A stretch of 64,000 nucleotides of DNA from Raoultibacter massiliensis (GTDB lineage Bacteria; Actinomycetota; Coriobacteriia; Coriobacteriales; Eggerthellaceae). The notes under the pieces are model-generated. The model saw nothing but the letters and a program-made list of their open reading frames with translations, made no database searches and had not been told where the DNA came from. This document shows, in pieces, positions 1 to 9,485 of the stretch. The DNA is taken from positions 918,814 to 982,813 of the forward strand of contig NZ_LT962671.1 of NCBI RefSeq assembly GCF_900199545.1, given 5' to 3'. The position numbers and the translations under genes are program-made. The stretch's first letter is position 1, and each line of letters starts with the position of its first letter.

Positions 1-2
1 TG

Positions 3-263
3 GGGGAGAGCGTGATCGGTACGGTGAACTGGCTCAAAATCATGGTTGTGAACAGGGGTCGCGAGATAACGCCCGAACATCTTGACCGCATATTCGAGAA
101 ATTCTACCGAGGCGACGATGCGCGCACGACGGCGTCGGGCGGGGCGGGGCTTGGCCTTGCGATCGCGCGGGAGATCGCCCGTGCGCACGGCGGGGACATC
201 ACGGCTGCGAGCGAGAACGGCATGACGAGTTTCGCCATCTGGATTCCGCAGGCGGGGTTCTAG
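3..263 (+). CDS. Sensor histidine kinase, C-terminal part (5' end outside window)
   Basis: Only the ATP-binding (HATPase_c) end of a two-component sensor kinase is present; the reading frame is already open at the left edge. Visible landmarks are the N-box remnant VVNRG, the block RIFEKFYRGD, which in VanS/PhoR-type kinases lies before the G boxes, and the glycine-rich lid GGAGLGLAIA followed by HGGDI. The protein ends soon after the lid, as usual for this family. The sensing and phospho-acceptor domains lie upstream and cannot be assessed, so neither signal nor partner regulator can be named. Family call is firm; any specific role would be guesswork. Confidence 0.85.
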   Translation, partial: GESVIGTVNWLKIMVVNRGREITPEHLDRIFEKFYRGDDARTTASGGAGLGLAIAREIARAHGGDITAASENGMTSFAIWIPQAGF

Positions 264-365
264 CCCATCTGAAGGAAGCCCGTTCGACGGGGTCTGCGCC
301 CGTTTGCCTTCCGCATCGATCTTTCGGCTTGGATGCCCGTCGATTGCGAAAGCCTGCTATACTGA

Positions 366-2579
366 ATGATTATGAAAGAGATCATCGATAAAAACGGTTC
401 ACGGCGAATCGCCTTGTTGCTGGCGTGTTTTGTCGCACTGGTTTCGACGATCGCCGTCTGCGCGCTTTCGTCGATGACCGTTTCTGCCGAATCGGCTTTC
501 GCCGAGGAAGACGCCGCATCGCAGCAGGAATCCGAAAACGTCGACGGCGATGGAAGGCGTGTCATCCGCATCGCGTTTCCCCAGCAAAACGGTCTGACCG
601 AAACGGACGACGACGGCACGAGATCGGGCTATACTTTCGAGTACCTCGAGCAAATCGCCCAGCAGACGGGATGGCGCTACGAATACGTTACCGTCGAAGG
701 CGATATAAACGAACAGCTTGTCGCGATGCTCGATATGCTCGAATCAGGTGAGGTCGACATCATGGGCGCCATGAGCTACAGCGATGCTCTCGCTGAAGTC
801 TACGATTTCGCGATCAAGCCCTACGGCTACGCGCATACGGCGCTTTTCGCAGCGGACGGCAATACGGCGATCACCAACACGAATGTCTACGAACTCGATC
901 ATGCGACGGTTGCCACGAACGGTCCTTCTCCGACGAGCACGGCCGAGCTGAAGACGTTCTGCGCGATGAACGGAATCGAGCTCGACATCATTCAAGCCGA
1001 CTCGTCCGGAGATGCAGTCGATCTCGTTGTGCGGGGGGAAGCCGATCTTGCCCTCGGGGTCGATATCAGCCCGCTGCCGGGCCTCCATCCCGTTGCAACA
1101 TTCACACCGAAGCCCTTCTACTTTGCAACGACGAAGGGGAACAAAGAGATCGTGGCGAGCATGAACGAGGCGATAGCAAGCATCGACAGCGCAGAACCGC
1201 AGCTGCAAAGCAGCTTGTACGATAAATACTTCGGCATAGACGAGACCGTGTACGGGTTGTCCGACGATATGAAATCCTATATCGAACAACAGGGAACCAC
1301 CAGGGTCGGGTATTTCATCGGCGAGGCGCCGATCCAAGATGCCGACGAGGAAACGGGCGAGTTGGTGGGGGCCGCGAAGGGCGCGCTCGATTACGTATCG
1401 GAGTATACGGGCCTGTCGTTCGAGGCGGTCGCCATACCGAACGGCATGCCCGTCGACGAAGCCATCGAGGCGCTCGATCTCGACATGGTGGTCGGGGTGT
1501 CCCACGATTACGAGCTTGCGCGCGAGAAGAACCTGGCGTTGAGCACCCCGTACCTTCGATCGCTCAAGTGGCTTGTCGTCCGCAACGGCGTCGATGCGAG
1601 CGATCTTTCGGGCAAGAGGGTCGCCGTTGCGGCGAACCGCGCGGCTGCCGAAGGCCGAATCGAAGACTCGATCGTGTACGACACCGTGCAGGAATGCTTC
1701 GATGCCGTTGATCGGGGCGAAGCCGATTACACGTATGCCGACGGCTATATCGCGCCCTTCTACATCAGCGGCGGCCAGTACAGAAACATTACGGCGTTGG
1801 CCGAAACGGGCGGGGTGGAGAGCAACGTATGCTTTGCTGTTCCCGCGTCTTCCGATACGACGCTTTTGAAGATCCTCAACAAAGCAATCCAGGTCATGCC
1901 GACCGGTGCGACCAACGCGAGCATCTACGGCCAGGTTACGCAGATGCAGAAAATGACTCCCGAGCGCTTCGTGAAGGATTTCGCGATCGAGATCATCGTG
2001 GTCAGCTTGATTCTCGCGGCGATCATCATCGCGCTCCTCGTGTTGTACGCGCGCACACGCTCGAAGGCGTTGACCGTGGTGACGGCCGAGAAGGACCAGC
2101 TTGAAATGAAGGCTGAGCGCGACGACCTGACCGGGCTTCTCGGCGTGGGGACGTTTCGCGATCGTGCGCGTGAAATGCTCGCTCGCGGCGAGGTGGGCGC
2201 GTTCATCGTCGTTGATATCGACGATTTCAAGTTGGTGAACGATACGCTCGGCCATAGAAAAGGCGACGACACCCTTGTAGCCCTTGCCGATTCGCTGCGC
2301 CAGGCGTTTCGAAACGACGATCTGCTTTGCCGTCTCGGCGGCGACGAGTTTGCAATCTGCGTCAGGGGGAGCATCGATTCGGAAACGCTCGAACGGCGTT
2401 GTTCGGCGCTGCAGGATCTTGTGGAGAAATCGACCGGGAGCCTGAGAAGCGATTATAGCGTGAGCATCGGCGCGACGCTTGCGCATCGCTCCGATCGTTA
2501 TGCAGATCTGTACGACCGCGCCGACAAGGCGATGTACTATGCGAAAAGGAACGGAAAAAACAGCTTCCACATCGAATAA
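366..2579 (+). CDS. Diguanylate cyclase with two periplasmic solute-binding-like sensor domains
   Basis: A 737-residue membrane protein predicted to make cyclic di-GMP in response to an extracytoplasmic ligand. An N-terminal signal/membrane segment (about residues 15-36) is followed by two consecutive regions resembling bacterial extracellular solute-binding proteins of family 3 (roughly 65-300 and 310-535). A transmembrane helix near 540-565 leads to a C-terminal GGDEF domain (about 590-735). The catalytic GGDEF signature is intact, and RNDD sits five residues upstream of it, matching the RxxD inhibitory site for product feedback. The start could be either of two ATGs six bases apart (366 or 372). 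The ligand is unknown; amino acids are the usual ligands of this sensor fold. It stands alone between the kinase remnant and rpsO. Confidence 0.85.
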   Translation: MIMKEIIDKNGSRRIALLLACFVALVSTIAVCALSSMTVSAESAFAEEDAASQQESENVDGDGRRVIRIAFPQQNGLTETDDDGTRSGYTFEYLEQIAQQTGWRYEYVTVEGDINEQLVAMLDMLESGEVDIMGAMSYSDALAEVYDFAIKPYGYAHTALFAADGNTAITNTNVYELDHATVATNGPSPTSTAELKTFCAMNGIELDIIQADSSGDAVDLVVRGEADLALGVDISPLPGLHPVATFTPKPFYFATTKGNKEIVASMNEAIASIDSAEPQLQSSLYDKYFGIDETVYGLSDDMKSYIEQQGTTRVGYFIGEAPIQDADEETGELVGAAKGALDYVSEYTGLSFEAVAIPNGMPVDEAIEALDLDMVVGVSHDYELAREKNLALSTPYLRSLKWLVVRNGVDASDLSGKRVAVAANRAAAEGRIEDSIVYDTVQECFDAVDRGEADYTYADGYIAPFYISGGQYRNITALAETGGVESNVCFAVPASSDTTLLKILNKAIQVMPTGATNASIYGQVTQMQKMTPERFVKDFAIEIIVVSLILAAIIIALLVLYARTRSKALTVVTAEKDQLEMKAERDDLTGLLGVGTFRDRAREMLARGEVGAFIVVDIDDFKLVNDTLGHRKGDDTLVALADSLRQAFRNDDLLCRLGGDEFAICVRGSIDSETLERRCSALQDLVEKSTGSLRSDYSVSIGATLAHRSDRYADLYDRADKAMYYAKRNGKNSFHIE

Positions 2580-2757
2580 CGCGGTTGTGTTCTGCCTGTG
2601 TGCAACCGGCGGCGCCCAATTTGCACGCTTGCCCGCGAAACGCAAAACCGATACACTATGCAGGTTGCCAAAAGGCAGCGCTACTTCGCCCTTGGTTCGC
2701 ATGCCTGCCTGCTTGCTTACCCAGTGCGAAGCGAACGAGAACTGAGAAAGGTGAAAC

Positions 2758-3045
2758 ATGGCCAACAAAGACAGCATTTCGAAAGAGCGCACCGCAGAAC
2801 TCATCAAGGAGTTCGGCAAGGACGAGAAGGATTCGGGTTCCGCTGAAGTCCAGGTCGCAATTCTCTCCGAGCGCATCCGCAATCTGACAGAGCACCTCAA
2901 GGAGCACAAGAAGGATCATCACACGCGCCGGGGTCTCATGATGCTCATCGGTAAGCGCCGCAGCCTCCTCAAGTACATCAAGAACCGCAACATCGAGGAG
3001 TACCGCACACTGATCAAGAAGCTCGGCATCCGCGACAACATCTAA
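2758..3045 (+). CDS. rpsO: 30S ribosomal protein S15
   Basis: Small primary rRNA-binding protein of the 30S platform (central domain of 16S rRNA). The 95-residue product carries the S15 core: [16 protein letters not shown], then [20 protein letters not shown]. It is slightly longer than the usual 89 residues because of a short N-terminal extension. A GAAAGG ribosome-binding site lies just upstream of the ATG. It is followed by a hairpin terminator and then pnp, the rpsO-pnp order common to many bacteria. S15 often represses its own mRNA; no leader pseudoknot could be confirmed by eye. Confidence 0.97.
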   Translation: MANKDSISKERTAELIKEFGKDEKDSGSAEVQVAILSERIRNLTEHLKEHKKDHHTRRGLMMLIGKRRSLLKYIKNRNIEEYRTLIKKLGIRDNI

Positions 3046-3055
3046 GCTAAGCATG

Positions 3056-3077
3056 AGCCCGCATCCGCGGGCTTTTG
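3056..3077 (+). terminator. Rho-independent terminator after rpsO
   Basis: AGCCCGC and GCGGGCT form a seven-pair stem around a four-base loop, followed by TTTT. It separates rpsO from the pnp leader; partial read-through into pnp is possible. Confidence 0.85.
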
Positions 3078-3230
3078 TATAGGGGCTTCGCGAATCGTGG
3101 GAGGCCCGATCGGTCGGAGACGCAAGGGCGTCTTTGCTCGTGGCAGCGGGAAATCTAAGTACCCGCACAGCCGAAGAAGCCTTCGTGCAATAGGGTGCGG
3201 GGGATTGCAGAGAAAGAAAGAATCAGCACT

Positions 3231-5447
3231 ATGGAAAAAATTGTCGAATCATTCGAGCTGTACGGAAAGTCGTACAGATTCGAAACCGGCGAACTGGCGA
3301 AGCAGGCAACGGGTGCCGTACTGGTCACTCAGGGCGATACCACCGTTCTGGTAACCGCCGTCGTGGGCAAGGAGAAGCCCGATTACGACTTCTTCCCCCT
3401 GACTGTCGACTTCATCGAGAAGATGTATGCAGTCGGTCGCATCCCGGGCGGCTACCTCAAGCGCGAGGCCCGTCCTTCCGACAAGGGAACGCTCACCGCC
3501 CGCATGATCGACCGCCCCATTCGCCCCGGCTTCCCCGACGGCTACAAGTACGAAGTGCATGTGGTAGCCACGACGTTCGTCGTCGATAGCATCAACCCGC
3601 CCGATTGCATCTGCGTTGCCGGCGCCTCTGCAGCGCTCATGGTGGGCGGAGCGCCGTTCGACGGTCCCGCTGCGTGCGTGCGCATTGCGCGCGACATCGA
3701 TTCGGGCGAGTTCATCGTGAACCCCACGTTCGAGGAGCAGGAGAATTCCGATCTCGAGCTTACCATCGCCGGCACGGCCGACTACATTTCGATGGTCGAG
3801 GCCGGAGCCGATGAGATCTCGGAAGAGGACATGCTCGCGGCTATGACGTTCGGGCAGGAGGCCATAGCGGCATTCTGCGAGAAGCAGGCCGCATTCATCG
3901 CGAAGGTCAATCCCGAACCGATGAGCTACAACGTCCACGAAGCCGATCCGTCCATCTCCGCTCGCGTCGAACCTTTCCTCGACCAGATGTCCGCTGCGCT
4001 CAAAGATGCCGACAAGCATGCGCGCATGGACAAGGTTGCAGAGCTGAAGGATTCCATCAAGGCGAACGAGTTCTCCGAAGAGGAGCGCGCGGCCTGGGGA
4101 AGCGACATCGCGGCGGAGCTCAAGAAGCTCGAGAAGCATGCGATGCGCGCAATGGTTATCGAGACCGGCGAGCGCGCCGACGGCCGCACGCCCGAGGAGA
4201 TTCGTCCGCTGCATATCGTTCCCGGCTACCTGCCCCGCGTCCACGGTTCCGGCCTGTTCCAGCGCGGTCAGACCCAGGCGCTCTCGATCTGCACGCTCGG
4301 CATGCTCAACGAATGGCAAAGGCTTGACACGATCGATCCTGCCGAGGGCAAGCGCTATATGCATCAATACAACTTCCCGCCGTATTCCACCGGCGAGACG
4401 GGTCGCATGGGTGCTCCGAAGCGCCGCGAGATCGGCCACGGCGCCCTCGCCGAACGCGCGCTCATCCCCGTTCTTCCCGATGAGGATGAATTCCCTTACG
4501 CGATTCGCGTGGTGTCCGAGGTTCTCGAGTCCAACGGCTCCTCTTCGATGGCATCCACCTGCGGTTCGACGCTTGCGCTCATGGACGCCGGCGTTCCGAT
4601 AAAGCGCCCGGTTTCCGGCATCGCCATGGGGCTCATCAAAGAGGGCGATGACGTTGTCATCCTTTCCGACATCCAGGGCATCGAGGACTTCCTCGGCGAC
4701 ATGGACTTCAAGGTATGCGGAACCGAGATCGGCATCACGTCGCTTCAGATGGACAACAAGGCAAAAGGTCTTTCGGTCGACATCCTCGCCCGCGCGCTCG
4801 CGCAAGCGAAAGATGGGCGGGCGTTCATCCTTTCGGCCATGCTCGACGAGATCGCCGAACCGCGCGAGCAGCTTCGCGATACTGCGCCGCGCATCGAGAC
4901 CATCCATATCCCGGTTGACAAGATCCGCGACATCATCGGCACCGGCGGCAAGGTCATCCGCGGCATTCAGGATGAGACCGGCGCAACGATCGAGGTGCAG
5001 GAAGACGGCACCGTGCATATCGCCGCCGTCGAAGGCCCCGCAGGGGAGGCGGCGAAGGCCATCATCCTCGGCATTGTGAAAGAACCCGAGGTTGGCGAGG
5101 TGTACGACGGCGAAGTCGTGGGCATTAAGGACTTCGGCGCATTTGTGAAGCTGACGCCTGGCAAAGACGGCCTTCTGCATATTTCGCGCATGGCCAACGG
5201 ACGCGTCGCCAAAGTCGAAGACGTGCTTTCGCTCGGCGATATCGTGAAGGTCGAGGTCATCGAGGTTGGAGACAACGGGAAGATCTCGCTCGACCGCGTC
5301 GATAAGCCCGACGCTCCCGCATCTTCCGCTTCCGACAACCGTCCCGGCCGCAGCGATCGCAAAGAACGCACCGATCGCAGCAACGGAGGAAATTCCGGCA
5401 AAAGCGAGGGCGGCAACAACGGACGCACGCCGCGCAGGCGCCACTAA
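3231..5447 (+). CDS. pnp: Polyribonucleotide nucleotidyltransferase (PNPase)
   Basis: Phosphorolytic 3'-5' exoribonuclease that degrades mRNA to nucleoside diphosphates and can add heteropolymeric tails. The 738-residue product has the full order: first RNase PH-like core (about 1-220), an all-helical linker, second RNase PH core carrying the conserved [10 protein letters not shown] segment (near 380), then a KH domain with [12 protein letters not shown] and an S1 domain ([12 protein letters not shown]...GLLHISRMA). The tail is rich in Arg, Ser, Asn and Gly, typical of actinobacterial RNases. The ATG at 3231 is chosen over an in-frame GTG at 3195 because the homologous N-terminus [10 protein letters not shown] begins here. 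About 150 bases of leader separate it from the rpsO terminator, a place where PNPase autoregulation acts in other bacteria. Confidence 0.97.
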   Translation: MEKIVESFELYGKSYRFETGELAKQATGAVLVTQGDTTVLVTAVVGKEKPDYDFFPLTVDFIEKMYAVGRIPGGYLKREARPSDKGTLTARMIDRPIRPGFPDGYKYEVHVVATTFVVDSINPPDCICVAGASAALMVGGAPFDGPAACVRIARDIDSGEFIVNPTFEEQENSDLELTIAGTADYISMVEAGADEISEEDMLAAMTFGQEAIAAFCEKQAAFIAKVNPEPMSYNVHEADPSISARVEPFLDQMSAALKDADKHARMDKVAELKDSIKANEFSEEERAAWGSDIAAELKKLEKHAMRAMVIETGERADGRTPEEIRPLHIVPGYLPRVHGSGLFQRGQTQALSICTLGMLNEWQRLDTIDPAEGKRYMHQYNFPPYSTGETGRMGAPKRREIGHGALAERALIPVLPDEDEFPYAIRVVSEVLESNGSSSMASTCGSTLALMDAGVPIKRPVSGIAMGLIKEGDDVVILSDIQGIEDFLGDMDFKVCGTEIGITSLQMDNKAKGLSVDILARALAQAKDGRAFILSAMLDEIAEPREQLRDTAPRIETIHIPVDKIRDIIGTGGKVIRGIQDETGATIEVQEDGTVHIAAVEGPAGEAAKAIILGIVKEPEVGEVYDGEVVGIKDFGAFVKLTPGKDGLLHISRMANGRVAKVEDVLSLGDIVKVEVIEVGDNGKISLDRVDKPDAPASSASDNRPGRSDRKERTDRSNGGNSGKSEGGNNGRTPRRRH

Positions 5448-5482
5448 AGCCGCGCAGCCGCAGTTCGCGATCTGTTAACGGG

Positions 5483-5520
5483 CGGGTCTCGCATCGAATG
5501 GGATGCGAGACCCGTTTTTT
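5483..5520 (+). terminator. Rho-independent terminator after pnp
   Basis: A perfect 13-pair stem (CGGGTCTCGCATC with its complement) around a six-base loop is followed by TTTTTT. It is one of the strongest terminators in the window. The remaining bases up to dapB hold no gene. Confidence 0.93.
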
Positions 5521-5698
5521 GCGCGGGAAGCATCGGGCATCGACGCCCTTTACCGCATGCATCGGCATGCGCAAGCGGAGACAAGGCGAAAGGCGCGTCA
5601 CTGAAACAGCCTGCGGGCATCGGTTACCGATGCGAAACATCCGACGCCTCCCGCCCGTGCTACCATAGCTTCGTAAAACGAGAGACAGGGAGTCGTCG

Positions 5699-6463
5699 AT
5701 GATACGGGTTGCAATAGCCGGTTGCGCGGGGCGTATGGGAAAAACGGTTGTCGAAGCGGTTGGCGCCGCTGACGATATGGAGGTGGCGTGCGGCATCGAT
5801 CCCCATGGGTCGGACGCGGCTTTTCCCGTATATCCCGATGTCGAAGCGGCGGTGGGGGGAACCGAGTTCGATGTTCTGGTCGATTTCACGCAACCCGATG
5901 TCGTAGCGGGAAACCTGGCCGTCGCGCTGCCTGCGGGCATCGATTGCGTCGTGGGCACCACGGGGCTTTCGAACGAAACGCTCGAGAGGCTCGCGCAAAC
6001 GGCAGCGGGAAAGGCATGTTTGTTCTACGCTCCGAACTTCACGACCGGTGCGGTGCTTATGATGCAGTTTGCCAAGGCCGCCGCGCCTTATTTCCCCGAG
6101 GCCGAAGTGATCGAGTTCCACCATGCGAACAAGAAGGACGCACCGAGCGGCACGGCGGTGCGAACGGCGCAGATCATCGGCGAATCCCGCGGATTCGAAA
6201 GCTCGGCGCCGGGATCGGAAACCGAGATCGCAGGTTGCGAGGGGGCCCGAGGCGCTCTGGTCGACGGCGTGCCCGTCCATTCGGTTCGGTCGATGGGCTA
6301 TGTGGCAAGTCAGGAGGTCGTGTTCGGATCCATGGGGCAATCGCTCACGATCCGCCACGACTCGTGGGATCGAACGTCCTACATGCCCGGCGTACTGCTC
6401 GGCATTCGCAGCGTCGGCGAGCAGGAGGGCCTCATTGTAGGTTTGGAGAACTTCATGGCCTAA
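5699..6463 (+). CDS. dapB: 4-hydroxy-tetrahydrodipicolinate reductase
   Basis: NAD(P)H-dependent second step of the diaminopimelate/lysine pathway. The N-terminal Rossmann loop GCAGRMGKTV binds the nucleotide; the catalytic signature EFHHANKKDAPSGTA carries the conserved histidines and the Lys of the DapB active site. At 254 residues it is of normal length. It lies 74 bases before dapA, so the two consecutive reactions are probably co-transcribed. A GGGAG ribosome-binding site precedes the ATG. Confidence 0.96.
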   Translation: MIRVAIAGCAGRMGKTVVEAVGAADDMEVACGIDPHGSDAAFPVYPDVEAAVGGTEFDVLVDFTQPDVVAGNLAVALPAGIDCVVGTTGLSNETLERLAQTAAGKACLFYAPNFTTGAVLMMQFAKAAAPYFPEAEVIEFHHANKKDAPSGTAVRTAQIIGESRGFESSAPGSETEIAGCEGARGALVDGVPVHSVRSMGYVASQEVVFGSMGQSLTIRHDSWDRTSYMPGVLLGIRSVGEQEGLIVGLENFMA

Positions 6464-6537
6464 GGCGTACATACGTGGCATAATTCAATGTCACGGTAAC
6501 AGAGGAACCACGAAACGCAGTATCGAAGGAGAACACC

Positions 6538-7437
6538 ATGGCAGCAAAAGCCGAGCCCCGGTTCGGGCGCATGATACCCGCAATGGTCACGCCGTTCGAC
6601 GAGAATCGCGAGCTCGATCTCGATAGGGCGCAGGCTTTGGCAAACCGCCTTGTCGACGGTGGGAGCGATTCTCTCATCATCAACGGGACCACAGGCGAGA
6701 GCCCCACGGTGTTCTACCCGCAGAAGATCGAGCTTTTCAGGGCGATCGTGTCGGCGGTTGGCGATCGCGTGCCTGTTTTGGCCAACGTCGGCGACAACTG
6801 CACGGCCGATACGGTCGATTTTGCACGAGAGGTCGAAAGCCTCGGGGTCGACGGCATCATGCTGGTGGTTCCCTATTACAACAAGCCTCCCCAAGAGGGA
6901 CTGTACCGCCACTTCAGAACTATCGCGGAAGCGGTCGATCTGCCGGTCATCCTGTACAACATCCCGGGGCGGTGCGTCGTCAACATGGAGGCCGATACAA
7001 CGTTACGGCTTGCCCACGATGTCGAGAATATCGTTGCCGTGAAAGAAGCTTCGGGTAACATGGAGCAGATCAAGAGGATCATCGAGGAGTCGCCCGATGC
7101 CTTCCAGGTGTATTCGGGAGACGACGAGGCAACCTTCGAGATCATGAAGATGGGAGGCGCCGGCGTCATCTCGACGATCGGCAACGTTGCCCCCGCACGA
7201 ATGAAAGAAATAGTTGAGCTGACTGCCGCTGGAAACTACGACGGCGCGCAAGCGGCTCATAATGCGTTGCAACCGCTGATGAAAGAGCTTTTTGTCACAT
7301 CGAACCCGATCCTCGTGAAAGAGGCGCTCAAGCTCGTCGGGTTCCCCGTCGGGGGCGTAAGGCTCCCCTTGGTGGATGCAACGCCGGAGCAGTCCGAGCA
7401 TCTCGCGCAGGTTATGCGGGAAGTCGGAGTGCTGTAA
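6538..7437 (+). CDS. dapA: 4-hydroxy-tetrahydrodipicolinate synthase
   Basis: Condenses pyruvate with aspartate semialdehyde, the committed step towards diaminopimelate and lysine. The 299-residue TIM barrel shows the substrate loop NGTTGESPTV, the tyrosine-bearing segment VVPYYNKPPQEG and the Schiff-base lysine in IVAVKEASGNM. An AAGGAG ribosome-binding site precedes the ATG. It sits between dapB and the RNase J gene, an order widespread in Actinobacteria. With dapF and dapL later in the window it covers most of the branch; no dapD/dapE-type genes are seen, in keeping with the DapL shortcut. Confidence 0.96.
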   Translation: MAAKAEPRFGRMIPAMVTPFDENRELDLDRAQALANRLVDGGSDSLIINGTTGESPTVFYPQKIELFRAIVSAVGDRVPVLANVGDNCTADTVDFAREVESLGVDGIMLVVPYYNKPPQEGLYRHFRTIAEAVDLPVILYNIPGRCVVNMEADTTLRLAHDVENIVAVKEASGNMEQIKRIIEESPDAFQVYSGDDEATFEIMKMGGAGVISTIGNVAPARMKEIVELTAAGNYDGAQAAHNALQPLMKELFVTSNPILVKEALKLVGFPVGGVRLPLVDATPEQSEHLAQVMREVGVL

Positions 7438-7458
7438 GCGCAAAGAAAAAGGAATAGT

Positions 7459-9351
7459 ATGGAACAGAAGAACGCTCGCGATTCTCGCGAGAATAGTCAA
7501 GCGCGGAAAGAGAAGAACACGCGCTCGTACAAGCATGTCCAGTTGGAGCGGAAAAGGCCCCAGCTCACCAAGGGCGACGATGCTCAGAGCACGCCGCCGG
7601 CGAAGCGGGGCGGTGCAGGCGGGCAGAGCCGTGCGCACCGAAGCAGAAGCCAGCAGGGCGAGAGACGATCGGCCGACGTTCCCAAGAAGGATCCCAAGGC
7701 GACGCTCAAGATCATTCCGCTCGGCGGCCTCGATGCCATCGGCAAGAACATGACGGCATTCGAGTGCAAGGGCGATATGATCCTCGACGATGCGGGACTC
7801 ATGTTCCCCGACGACGATCATCCGGGCATCGATCTCATTTTGCCCGATTACACCTACGTGCTCGAGAACGCCGAAAAGCTCCGCGGCATCATTATCACGC
7901 ACGGTCACGAGGACCATACCGGCACGCTGCCGTACCTGTTGAAAGACCTTGATCGGCAAGTGCCGATCTACGCGACGAAACTCACGCTCGGGCTTATCGA
8001 GGGCAAGCTCGCCGAACACAAGATCAAAAACGCCAAGCTCGTTGAGATCAAGCCGGGCGACCAGATTAAGCTCGGATGCTTCACGGCGGAATTCTTCGCG
8101 GTGAACCATTCGATCCCCGGAGCCGTCGGCGTGTTCTTCCAGAGTCCTGCGGGAAACGTGCTTCATACAGGCGACTTCAAGCTTGATCAAACTCCGATCG
8201 ACGGCGTGCATACCGATTTCGGCGCCCTCTCTAAGTTCAGCAAGATCGGCGTCGATCTCATGATGTCGGATTCGACCAACGCGCAAAACCCCAACTTCAC
8301 GCCTTCCGAGGCGGAGGTCGGGAAAAACCTTTCGAAGATCATCTCGCAGGCCAAAGGGCGCGTCATCATCGCCTCGTTCGCAAGCCATATCCACCGTATG
8401 CAGCAGATATGCGATGCGGCGATTGCGAACGGGCGCAAGGTGGTTGTGACGGGCAGGAGCATGATCCAGAATACCGATATCGCGCGTCGCCTCGGATACC
8501 TCAAGGTCAGTGACACCGACATCATCGACGCCTACGACCTCAAGGGCATACCGGCCGAACAGGTGGTCATCATGTGCACCGGGTCGCAAGGCGAGCCCCT
8601 TTCGGCTCTGTCTCGCATCGCAAACGGCGAGCACCGCACCATCAGCATCGAAGAGGGCGATACGGTCATCATCTCGGCAACGCCGGTTCCCGGAAACGAG
8701 AAGGCGGTCACCCGCGTCATCAATTCGCTCGCGAAGATCGGCGCCGACGTTTACGATAAGAAGCGCGCCATGGTGCATGTTTCGGGACACGCGGGAGCCG
8801 AAGAACTCAAGCTCGTGCTCTCCATCGTGCAGCCTCGCTCGTTCATGCCGGTGCACGGCGAGGCGACCCATCTGCGCGCCCATGCGCAGCTTGCCGAGGC
8901 GACGGGCGTTGCGAGCGAAAACATCTTCATCTGCGAGAACGGCGAAAGCCTCGAGCTCACTGCAAAGGGAGTGAAGCGCGGCGAAACCGTGCAGAGCGGC
9001 ATAGTGTTCGTCGATGGGCTTTCGGTTGGCGATACGTCGCAGAGCGTGCTCGACGAGCGCAACGCGCTCGGATCGCAGGGATTCGCCACCGTCGCAGCTG
9101 CGGTTTCGAAGAAGCGGAAGGACGTCGTGGGCGATGTCCGCGTCGAAATGCACGGCATAACGGGCGGAGACGACGAGTACCTGCAGCAGGATGCCGCCCA
9201 AACGGTGCGCAATGCGCTCAAGCGCGCCCTCTCGAAGGAAACGCAGACTCGGGAGCTCGAAAAAGCTTGCAAAAGCGCGCTTCTCTCGGTTTTATGGGAG
9301 CGCACCAAGCAGCGTCCGATGGTCATCGTGAACGTGCTTGACATACCGTAA
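7459..9351 (+). CDS. rnj: Ribonuclease J
   Basis: Metallo-beta-lactamase/beta-CASP ribonuclease with 5'-3' exonuclease and endonuclease activity in mRNA decay and rRNA processing. After a basic, Gln/Ser-rich extension of about 75 residues, unusual in Firmicutes but common in Actinobacteria, comes the catalytic core. Zinc ligands are visible in THGHEDHTG, followed by VNHSIPGAVGV and LHTGDFKLD; the beta-CASP region and the C-terminal oligomerisation domain follow. Length is 630 residues. It begins 21 bases after dapA and ends at a clear terminator, so it likely shares the dapB-dapA transcript. Confidence 0.95.
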   Translation: MEQKNARDSRENSQARKEKNTRSYKHVQLERKRPQLTKGDDAQSTPPAKRGGAGGQSRAHRSRSQQGERRSADVPKKDPKATLKIIPLGGLDAIGKNMTAFECKGDMILDDAGLMFPDDDHPGIDLILPDYTYVLENAEKLRGIIITHGHEDHTGTLPYLLKDLDRQVPIYATKLTLGLIEGKLAEHKIKNAKLVEIKPGDQIKLGCFTAEFFAVNHSIPGAVGVFFQSPAGNVLHTGDFKLDQTPIDGVHTDFGALSKFSKIGVDLMMSDSTNAQNPNFTPSEAEVGKNLSKIISQAKGRVIIASFASHIHRMQQICDAAIANGRKVVVTGRSMIQNTDIARRLGYLKVSDTDIIDAYDLKGIPAEQVVIMCTGSQGEPLSALSRIANGEHRTISIEEGDTVIISATPVPGNEKAVTRVINSLAKIGADVYDKKRAMVHVSGHAGAEELKLVLSIVQPRSFMPVHGEATHLRAHAQLAEATGVASENIFICENGESLELTAKGVKRGETVQSGIVFVDGLSVGDTSQSVLDERNALGSQGFATVAAAVSKKRKDVVGDVRVEMHGITGGDDEYLQQDAAQTVRNALKRALSKETQTRELEKACKSALLSVLWERTKQRPMVIVNVLDIP

Positions 9352-9399
9352 AGGTAAGATGGTAAACACACACGTGACGATTCGTCGTTGAACGGAGAA

Positions 9400-9424
9400 A
9401 AAAGCCCGCGCAAGCGGGCTTTTC
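9400..9424 (+). terminator. Rho-independent terminator after rnj
   Basis: AGCCCGC, a four-base GCAA loop and GCGGGCT are followed by a short T run. A candidate promoter for ftsK follows (TTGACA at 9443, TACATA at 9467, 18-base spacer). Confidence 0.85.
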
Positions 9425-9485
9425 GTCTATAATGGGCGAAGTTTGACAATCGCAGCATAAACACAGTACATAAAGGAGCTCTGAC

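Noticed and set aside
744..2909. 721-codon open frame on the - strand
   Set aside because: Antisense shadow of the diguanylate cyclase gene; residue composition (Arg/His/Ala-rich), no ribosome-binding site and no family resemblance.
3249..5444. 731-codon open frame on the - strand
   Set aside because: Antisense of pnp, whose + strand product is unmistakable; long antisense frames are common at this GC content.
7003..9201. 732-codon open frame on the - strand
   Set aside because: Antisense to dapA and the RNase J gene; no motifs.
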